This document shows positions 18,349 to 24,184 of a stretch of 24,184 bases of DNA, in pieces. This DNA comes from Chara braunii (Eukaryota; Streptophyta; Charophyceae; Charales; Characeae), in contig BFEA01000021.1 in NCBI GenBank assembly GCA_003427395.1, forward strand, positions 1,805,932 to 1,830,115, in the 5' to 3' direction. Position 1 is the stretch's first letter, and each line of letters opens with the position of its first letter. Both the position numbers and the translations under genes were made by a program. The notes beneath the pieces were generated by a model. That model did not search any database. It saw only the letters and a program-made list of their open reading frames with translations, and was not told the origin of the DNA.

Positions 18349-18848
18349 CAGTTTAACCACGCAAAACTTATCACTATAAAATCTTAAATTTGAGTACAGT
18401 TCGCGCTTAGTCGCTTTTGCAAACGTTCTGACCTATAACTCGTATGCGTGTGAATATCCGATGTGATCTACATGAAAATGCATAAGAGGGCCGCATACGC
18501 AAGGAAGACCACAACATTCAATTATGTATACTCACACAATCGACTGTCATGGAGACGCTTCACGAGTTACCCATAATTACTATTTTCTTCGTAGGTTTCA
18601 GCGTTGCGTACGACACTCAAGTGTCAAAAACAAAGTATTGCGAAGGAAGTCTCCTTCACGATATAGAACGGTTGAAGGATGAGTTGTCCAACCGTCTACC
18701 TCAAGTAGGTTGCCTTGTAGATACACCTGGTCGGACCCTACGTGAAGGTGTACCCAGAATTGCCCCAGGGCAGTGTTGAGCAGTGAGCAATCAAATCTTC
18801 TCTGTATTGTCTCAGTTTTAATAGATGTCCCGACCTGCGTTGCACGCT
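18349..18848. other. No supported gene; run of small hairpins
   Basis: A 76-codon plus-strand frame (18549-18779) has no recognised motif. Its second half overlaps several consecutive hairpins: GACACT/AGTGTC (about 18612), GAAGGA/TCCTTC (about 18643), ACGGTT/AACCGT (about 18668-18695) and CTAC/GTAG (about 18697). GACACTCAAGTGTC is shared with the region right of SINE copy 1. Confidence 0.45.
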
Positions 18849-18894
18849 GTTCGCGCAGGCGCGAACGTTTTTTTTTTTTTTTTTTTTTTTTTTT
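18849..18894. repeat. GC hairpin followed by poly-T
   Basis: GTTCGCGC (18849-18856) and GCGCGAAC (18859-18866) pair around AG, followed directly by a run of 27 T (18868-18894). It resembles a hairpin-plus-T tract, but in a nuclear repeat context it need not be a terminator. Confidence 0.85.
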
Positions 18895-18949
18895 AGGGTT
18901 CGGGGGGCATAGGCCTGTGTCCCTGAACCCCCCCTCTGCTTTAAGAGTC

Positions 18950-19005
18950 GTGTATGTGTGTGTATGTGTGTGTGTGTGTGTGTATCTATGTGTATGTGTG
19001 TGTGC
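18950..19005. repeat. TG-rich microsatellite
   Basis: Interrupted GTGTGT and GTATGT repeats leading into the tandem array. Short TGTGTG segments recur inside that array. Confidence 0.95.
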
Positions 19006-19013
19006 CCCCGTCT

Positions 19014-19248
19014 GGGCCTCGCCGTGATTGCAGTTGGATACACTTTTTGGAGTACTGCCCTCAGGGCCGTGATTGCAGTTGGATACACTTTATGTGTGTG
19101 TGCCCCCGTCTTTGGCCGTGATTGCAGTTGGATACACTTTTTGGAGTACTGCCCTCAGGGCCGTGATTGCAGTTGGATACACTTTATGTGTGTGTGCCCC
19201 CGTCTTTCGCCGTGATTGCAGTTGGATACACTTTTTGGAGTACTGCCC
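19014..19248. repeat. Higher-order tandem array (45 + 49 bp monomers)
   Basis: The phrase GCCGTGATTGCAGTTGGATA starts at 19021, 19066, 19115, 19160 and (lacking its first base context) 19209. Spacings alternate 45, 49, 45, 49. One monomer ends TTTTTGGAGTACTGCCCTCAG and the other TATGTGTGTGTGCCCCCGTCTTTG. The higher-order unit is thus 94 bp, and copies are nearly identical, indicating recent amplification. A further monomer stands at 19642-19682. Confidence 0.95.
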
Positions 19249-19251
19249 TCA

Positions 19252-19419
19252 GGGCCTCGCCGCACGACACACGAAACGAAAATTAAGCGAGTGCATCTGC
19301 CCACGAAAGGTGGAAAAATACACTCGTTACTATGTATAGCAAACTGACGAACCTGACCATTTTCTGTCGGAAGATGCACTCGTTTCGTTTTTCGTTTCAT
19401 GCGTAGTGCGGCGACGCCC
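19252..19419. mobile_element. MITE 1 (GGGCCTCGCCG family, TSD TCA)
   Basis: A 168-bp element. The left end GGGCCTCGCCGCACGAC is matched by the reverse complement of the right end, GGGCGTCGCCGCACTAC. Similarity continues inward through ACGAAACGAAAA and GAGTGCATCT, giving about 50-bp imperfect terminal inverted repeats. TCA flanks both sides (19249-19251 and 19420-19422). It lies in a TGCCC|TCA|GTGAGGGC context. The related uninserted sequence TGCCC TAA GTGAGGGC occurs at 19678-19693. No transposase is encoded. The 3-bp target duplication of TNA form fits PIF/Harbinger-like MITEs. Confidence 0.85.
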
Positions 19420-19422
19420 TCA

Positions 19423-19735
19423 GTGAGGGCACTTTGGCAGAACGAGGAACACGGGGAGCACGATTGTCAGACTCACCAAATAATAACAAAAAACAAAAAA
19501 AAACCAAAAAAGAAAACAAGCTTTGGCCGTGAGGGCACTTTCGCAGAACGAGGAACACGGGGAGCACGACTGTCAGACTCACCAAATAAGGAAAAAAAAC
19601 AAAAAAAAAACAAAAAAAAAACAAAAAAAAAAACAAGCTTTGGCCGTGATTGCAGTTGGATACACTTTTTGGAGTACTGCCCTAAGTGAGGGCACTTTGG
19701 CAGAACGAGGAACACGGGGAGCCAAGATAAAAAAA
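19423..19735. repeat. Mosaic tandem repeat with A-rich linkers
   Basis: Three copies of GTGAGGGCACTTTSGCAGAA...AACACGGGGAGC start near 19423, 19529 and 19686. The first two continue into TGTCAGACTCACCAAATAA, A-rich runs and AAGCTTTGGCCGTGA. At that phrase copy 1 joins to another GAGGGCAC unit, while copy 2 joins to the 45-bp monomer of the neighbouring array (19642-19682). Unequal exchange or template switching at the shared GGCCGTGA is the simplest reading. Confidence 0.9.
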
Positions 19736-20872
19736 GAAAAAACAACAATGTTTTCCTCTCCTCGTAATAGTGGTCAGATGCATTCTGGAAAGTGATCGTT
19801 TGAGTATGGCCTCCGTGACGTCCTTCTACGACATCAGGTAGGAAAGTCCATGACACACACACACACACACACACACCAGCGCTCCCCAGGCCCCTCCAAC
19901 GCCCTGTTGGCGACCGGTACCAGCCTAGACGAACCCCGTTCGCAGGCACCGAAAACACGTTCTCGCGAACGTGTTCTCGACCCGTTCGCGCGAACGGGAG
20001 AACGTGTTCGCCCGAACGGGAAGGGCCGCAAACACATTCGCCGTGCTACGCAGGTCCCGACCAAGCCCCGTGACATCAACCTTGAGATATTACATATCTG
20101 ACCAGACTTAGATAATTCAAACTGTAGTACTCCACTTATTTGCCTCTCGTGAACTTGAGTCTGTATTTCATCAGTTTGAGTGCGTACCAACCGAACTAAA
20201 CTCGTTGGTATCTCCTGCAGTATCGGAGTTAGTACCATCCCAAGACTAGGTCCGTGAAACTTCTCGCCCCCATGTATTTTAAAATAGCAATATTTTACTT
20301 ATCCACTTTCATCGAAATTCGAACTCAAAGCTGCATTTAAAAAATTGAGTGGTGTAATAACTAAGCTAAGTTCGTTGGCTTATGATCGGCCCCGGAGTCA
20401 GTACCGGTTTGGTGCCAAAACGGAGCAATGCCAAAAAAATAAATAAATGATAAAAATAAAAATAAGAAGGGATAGGGGGAACCATCAACACCCCTTTCGG
20501 CCCTGGCCATCAGATTGGCGATCGGGCCCAAAACAAAACTAAAGGGGATAGTCCCATGACTTCTAGAACATACAAGGGCTAAAAGCCACGCCTTTAGCCC
20601 ACCAGCCGACCTCACGGCCTCCAAACTCCTGCACCACTCGTGCGAGGGCCTCTGCCATCGGCGCACTGGCCACCTCCCTAAGGGTATGTTGTCGCTGGCC
20701 TTTGCCACCGTACGCACCTAGGACTCAAAAGGGTTACACTTTAGCTGTTGGGCACACCGCGTGCGTCGTCCAGCAAGGCGAGAACTCAACTTTTCCCCGC
20801 ACGTACGCGGTCTGCCGCCCCCATCAATGGGTCTATTTGGCAAGTCTCGACATGCTTCTTACTCACATGTTA
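19736..20872. other. No gene seen; CA run and CGTTCG palindromes
   Basis: Contains a CA dinucleotide run (19852-19877), the palindrome cluster at 19954-20020, and a GGGCTAAA/TTTAGCCC hairpin (20576-20583 / 20593-20600). The plus-strand frame beginning near 20702 runs into MITE 2 and is not supported as a gene. Confidence 0.5.
19954..20020. repeat. Cluster of CGTTCG palindromes
   Basis: AACACGTTC (19954-19962) and GAACGTGTT (19967-19975) form a 9-bp hairpin. It is followed by the perfect 18-bp palindrome CCCGTTCGCGCGAACGGG (19981-19998), then GAACGTGTTCGCCCGAACGGG-like repeats. The core also occurs in the GC island at 15776-15898 and the hairpin at 18849. Confidence 0.9.
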
Positions 20873-21329
20873 GGGCCTCGCCACACCACCGTCAAATCGG
20901 TGTTTTTTTCGACATTTGTCAGACGAGTTTTGACAGCTGCCGATTCGACAGTGTTACCCGCTTTCGCCATACATCAGCGTCTAACAATGCTGGTGTCAAA
21001 GTTTGAGGCAGGATGTGTGCGCTTGAACAGTGCTGTGTGGCGACGACGGGCGCTGAGGAGAGGATGCGATGCTATGGCGAATGTCGAAGCGCATGCAACG
21101 AGCGCCGACAAGATTGACTACCGTCGAATTCCGATGGCTTTTCAACCAACGGACAACCTGTCGAGTTTCTGCCCGCTGCAAGCGGGCGTTTTCGAATGTG
21201 AACACACCACCATCGAAAATCGATTTCTGACAGGTGTCGACCAATTTCTGACAGGTGTCGTTTAGACAGCCTGTGTGGCAACGTGAAAATGTCAAAAATC
21301 GAGTTTTCGACTGTGGTGCGGCCAGGCCC
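20873..21329. mobile_element. MITE 2 (GGGCCTCGCC family, TSD TTA)
   Basis: A 457-bp element. The left end starts GGGCCTCGCCACACCACCGTC. The right end read inward is GGGCCTGGCCGCACCACAGTC, followed on both sides by AT-rich TTTTTCGACATTT-like sequence. TTA precedes it (20870-20872) and follows it (21330-21332). Near the right end a direct repeat, AATTTCTGACAGGTGTCG, occurs at about 21222 and 21242, a typical subterminal repeat. Two open frames overlap it but have no transposase motif. Probably mobilised by a PIF/Harbinger-type transposase supplied elsewhere (inference). Confidence 0.85.
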
Positions 21330-21332
21330 TTA

Positions 21333-21737
21333 GGGCCTCGCCGGACGGTAAAAAAAACGAAAAGAAAAACGAATTCATTTCGTGAGTGTGCCGCCACACA
21401 ACATACACACGATTCTTGTCAGGAGCAACGCGCGAATTCTGTCAGAAAAAGGATTCGCGAGGAAAACGCATGGAAGACTGCCGCCCAGCCTGCGAAACAC
21501 ACGAACCCGTAGGTCCTCGGCGAGGATGGTGGAGGCCCTGTGGATCCTCGCGAGTGGACCACAAAGGTCCAAACGGTGTCCATCCAAATTCTTGGACCGT
21601 AGTGCTTGCCAGGCTTCACAGAAACTCGTCAGGGCAACGCCACGCGAATAAGCGTGGATATTCGCGTGTGCTATGCCGCGGTGAGCACAAAAACGAGGCG
21701 AAACGGTGAAATAGGGCCAAAACGTCCGGCGAGGCCC
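21333..21737. mobile_element. MITE 3 (GGGCCTCGCCG family, TSD TTA)
   Basis: A 405-bp element. It has perfect 15-bp terminal inverted repeats GGGCCTCGCCGGACG, with weaker pairing inward. TTA lies on both sides (21330-21332 and 21738-21740). Its left TTA is the right TTA of MITE 2, so the two elements abut with a single shared trinucleotide. It encodes no recognisable protein. Confidence 0.88.
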
Positions 21738-21844
21738 TTAGTCCTCTCCTGATTCAAACTCATCAACCCATGCCAACGCTGCACCCCAGCTACACAGGAC
21801 CTCGTCAATTACAAATGAGGCCGCCGCGAGTGTGACCTGCAGGA
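21738..21844 (-). other. Possible terminal exon of an unrecognised gene
   Basis: On the minus strand an acceptor-like TACTTCCTGCAG (ending about 21838) is followed by an open stretch of about 32 codons with mixed, coding-like codon choice. It ends ...WVDEFESGED and TAA. The TAA coincides with the TTA target duplication of MITE 3, so the MITE stack would lie at or just after the stop codon. No domain is recognised, and without a neighbouring exon this remains speculative. Confidence 0.25.
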
Positions 21845-22406
21845 AGTATGCAAAATAGGCATCGGTTGTGTGGTGTGTGTGGAAAACCGTTGGCTGCTGG
21901 TACTCTATGCGGCCCGGGGAAGGAGAAAAGGGAGGCACAGCTACTAGCAAAATGCTCGGTCCTTGTGTTAGCCGGGTCCCCGGCGGCCCTGCACACTAAG
22001 CCACTTTGTCAAGGGGCAACATGCAATATCCCCTTCACTGCGAGATGTAGCTATGCTTGCAGGGGTCCCTGTGTGAGAGAGGGGAACAAATACACTCGAC
22101 GGGTTGGCACTGCCCAGAAGGGAAAGGAGCGCCGTCGGTATTTTCCATTCTGGACAAGGCCCAGATCCATATGCCCAGAAGGGAAATGAGCGCCGTCTGG
22201 ACAAGCCCAGTTCCATTTGGACATTTTCGATTTTGGACAAGGCCCAGAGAGAGAGAGTGTGCACTCGCCCGTGGGCCCAGCGAGAATGTGCGCTTGGGCA
22301 CGCCCGTTTCCCCGCAGCCCAGACTCTGGTCGGCGCCATCCCGAAATCAATAGGCAGGTTCGCGGAGTAGAGTGTGTGCTGCGTGCAAACGGGCGTGCCG
22401 GAGTGC
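21845..22406. other. No gene seen; short direct repeats
   Basis: TGCCCAGAAGGGAAA.GAGCG occurs at about 22108 and 22169. TGGACAAGGCCCAGA-like phrases recur near 22152, 22197 and 22233. The Ser/Arg-rich open frames on both strands come from these and the neighbouring CT repeat. Confidence 0.5.
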
Positions 22407-22408
22407 AC

Positions 22409-22460
<52 letters not shown>
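22407..22460. repeat. CT dinucleotide microsatellite
   Basis: A nearly pure CT run with one CCC interruption. It is followed to about 22560 by three imperfect copies of TGTGCGTGAAGACTCTC-type sequence, with a related phrase again near 22825. Confidence 0.95.
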
Positions 22461-22463
<3 letters not shown>

Positions 22464-22608
22464 GGTGTTGTGCGTGAAGACTCTCGCTCTCTCTGCGGGC
22501 CTGTGCGTGAAGACTCTCTTGCTCTCTCTGCGGTCTCGTGCATGAATACGTGGAGAGTTCCACTTACAGACGGCCCAAAAAGGAAATAGGTCAGTTCGCG
22601 TAAGTTCA

Positions 22609-22689
22609 CCCTCTCTCCCTCCGTCCCTCTCTCTCTCTCTCCCTCGCTCCCTCCCTCCCTCCCTCCCTCCCCCCCCCCCCCCCCCCCCC

Positions 22690-22780
<91 letters not shown>

Positions 22781-22793
22781 TCTCCACCTCCCT
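22609..22793. repeat. Compound CT / CCCT / poly-C / CT tract
   Basis: CT and CCCT repeats grade into C runs broken by single T (about 22670-22728) and then back to CT. The minus strand is therefore a long G run, giving the poly-Gly frames. Such a tract could form G-quadruplex or i-motif structures and is prone to assembly error. Confidence 0.95.
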
Positions 22794-22880
22794 CCCTCGC
22801 TCCCTGCCTCTCTCTATCAGCGGGGTTGTGCATGAAGTGTTGGAGAGTTCACACTCGACCCGAAGACGAATAGGTGGATT

Positions 22881-22990
22881 CCCTCCCTCGCTCCCTACCT
22901 CCCTCCCTCGCTCCCTCCCTCCCTCCCTCCCTGCCTCTCTCTCTCAGCGTGGCGAAGTGCACTCTCTCCGTCTGTCTGTCTGTCTTTTTC
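22881..22990. repeat. CCCT / CTGT microsatellites
   Basis: CCCTCCCT-type repeats (about 22881-22935), CT, then CTGTCTGT (about 22970-22984). The flanking phrases resemble the end of the previous compound tract. Confidence 0.9.
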
Positions 22991-23038
22991 CCTACATACC
23001 TCCTTCCCTCCATTCATCCGTCCATTTGTTGCAAAATC

Positions 23039-23102
23039 ATTTTGTGGGGGTGCAACTCCATTTTTTGTGGGGGTGCAACTCCATTTTTGTGGGGGTGCAA
23101 CT

Positions 23103-23142
<40 letters not shown>

Positions 23143-23172
23143 CTTTGCAACTCCATTTTTGTGGGGGTGCTA
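23039..23172. repeat. 22-23 bp minisatellite with internal poly-T
   Basis: The unit TTTGTGGGGGTGCAACTCCA starts near 23041, 23065 and 23087, is interrupted by a run of about 37 T (23106-23142), and resumes as TTTGCAACTCCATTTTTGTGGGGGTGC. The whole block lies between two copies of TGTTGCAAAATC (23027-23038 and 23173-23184). Confidence 0.9.
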
Positions 23173-23184
23173 TGTTGCAAAATC

Positions 23185-24088
23185 GGGACAGGATTTGTGC
23201 GCGGCTGCTATCGGAAGGGGTGAGAAGGACGAAGTGGGCGGGTGAGGATGGGGGGGGATTAGGAGGATGAGAGGGTCGGGATGCGGTCGGTCAGGAGGAG
23301 GAAGCGGCGACGGAGGAATCAGAACTAAAGTCACCGCGATCGGGTGAAACATGAAAGGGAACTTTGCCCGCGTGAAGGAGGTTGTAGAGGAGTAAGAAAA
23401 AGACGGCGAGGAGAGTCCTAAAGCAAATGGGAGGGAGGATGTAAGTCGGGGATCCAATTTGTGAAGAAGAGGATGAGCAGCCCGGATTGTGAGGGGGGCG
23501 ATCAGGATATGTGATCGAGAGGAGGAGGTGGTCCGAATGCCAGCCAATCAGCGTAAGGATGTGAGAACGGATGGACTGCGAGTGCTGGGCAAAATACGCC
23601 ACGGCAACAGCGTTAGGAATGCAGGTCGTTTAGCGAGGCAGGAAGAGGAGCTCAGTGCGGAGGGAGGGGAGCAGGGTATAAGGAAAGGAGAGAGCATGAT
23701 GATGACAAAGGACCTGAATTACGACAGGGGATAGGGTAAATGTGGATATGCAGGTGATGGAGAGAGAGAGCAATGAAGAAAGAAAGAGCGACAGGCAGGG
23801 CAAGAGAGGGAAGTGCCTACCAGATTGGCAAGGATCAGATCGAGTACTGGAGTAGGAGGAGTAGGGGCTAGAAGAGGATCCCAGTCGAGGAGAGAAAGGC
23901 GTGCGCGGAGAGGCAGGAAGAGCGATGGGACAGACACAAGAGAAGGAGAAGAGGATGAGAAGTGGATTGGTGGGGGGAAGATCGGGCGCGGGGATGGAGA
24001 GTATAAGTTGAAAGATGGAATCGGACTGGTGGAAGGGAGGCAATTGAGAAGGAAGAAAGGGAAAAAGGCGAACGGGTAGGAGCGTAGG
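23185..24088. other. Purine-rich plus strand, no gene supported
   Basis: About 0.9 kb strongly enriched in A and G on the plus strand, with scattered AGGAGG and GAGAGA motifs. The Ser/Pro/Leu-rich frames on the minus strand follow from the composition. It may be a decayed GA repeat grading into the terminal microsatellite. A CT-rich promoter or leader of a minus-strand gene cannot be excluded. Confidence 0.6.
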
Positions 24089-24091
24089 GGG

Positions 24092-24184
<93 letters not shown>
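24089..24184. repeat. GA dinucleotide microsatellite, running off the window
   Basis: A nearly pure GA run with one GC interruption near 24113. Its right end lies beyond the window. Confidence 0.97.

Noticed and set aside
18849-18894. Rho-independent-type terminator (hairpin plus T run)
   Set aside because: It looks like one, but the window is eukaryotic, no transcript precedes it, and the T run is a typical microsatellite length.
20702-21265. Plus-strand 187-codon open frame
   Set aside because: Most of it lies inside MITE 2, including its terminal inverted repeat, and shows no transposase or other domain.
21968-22787. Long Arg/Glu- and Gly-rich minus-strand frames
   Set aside because: They are translations of the CT, CCCT and poly-C repeats.
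23170-24043. Ser/Pro/Leu-rich minus-strand frames
   Set aside because: Composition of the purine-rich plus strand explains them; no domains or consistent gene structure.

Overview
This window looks like nuclear DNA from a large, repeat-rich green-lineage genome. The best lead is a broken minus-strand gag gene with a zinc knuckle at about 12.0-14.4 kb. Its wording resembles, from memory, gag-like proteins that are abundant in the charophyte alga Chara braunii. That organism call is an inference and was not searched. I see no intact protein-coding gene. The sequence is a palimpsest of dead retroposons, miniature inverted-repeat elements, hairpin-rich repeats and microsatellites.

Layout. 1-605: a simple-repeat tail followed by a minus-strand tRNA-headed SINE-like element, with a second copy at 17951-18348. 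606-2280: no gene, several short palindromes. 2289-3105: the most unusual stretch, a same-orientation series of small hairpins. They share the hexaloop AACTTA, but the flanking stems differ from copy to copy while mostly staying complementary. 3106-5980: no supported gene. 5985-6334 and 9590-9937: two copies of a ~350-bp repeat ending in a strong hairpin. 6340-6690: a 190-bp-period duplication. 6776-6897: a decayed U6 snRNA copy with an A tail. 7641-8185: two tandem, antisense, diverged pieces of cytosolic large-subunit rRNA, each joined to a motif also present at the tail of the SINE-like elements. 8296-8822: a degenerate fold-back. 9938-12037: no supported gene. 12038-14412: the gag remnant. 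14413-17400: AT-rich DNA with dispersed repeats, CGAACG-rich palindromes and a second, more decayed hairpin repeat (16361-16910). 18849-19740: poly-T, TG repeat, a higher-order tandem array and a mosaic repeat. 19252-19419, 20873-21329 and 21333-21737: three related MITEs with 3-bp target duplications. 22100-24184: mostly microsatellite, minisatellite and a purine-rich strand.

Nothing here forms a working operon or pathway. The shared theme is reverse-transcribed small-RNA and rRNA sequence (tRNA, U6, LSU rRNA) plus DNA that can fold into hairpins. The main novelty candidate is the AACTTA hairpin series. Next are the MITE trio, one of which has a matching empty site inside the window, and the tail motif shared by tRNA-headed and rRNA-derived elements.
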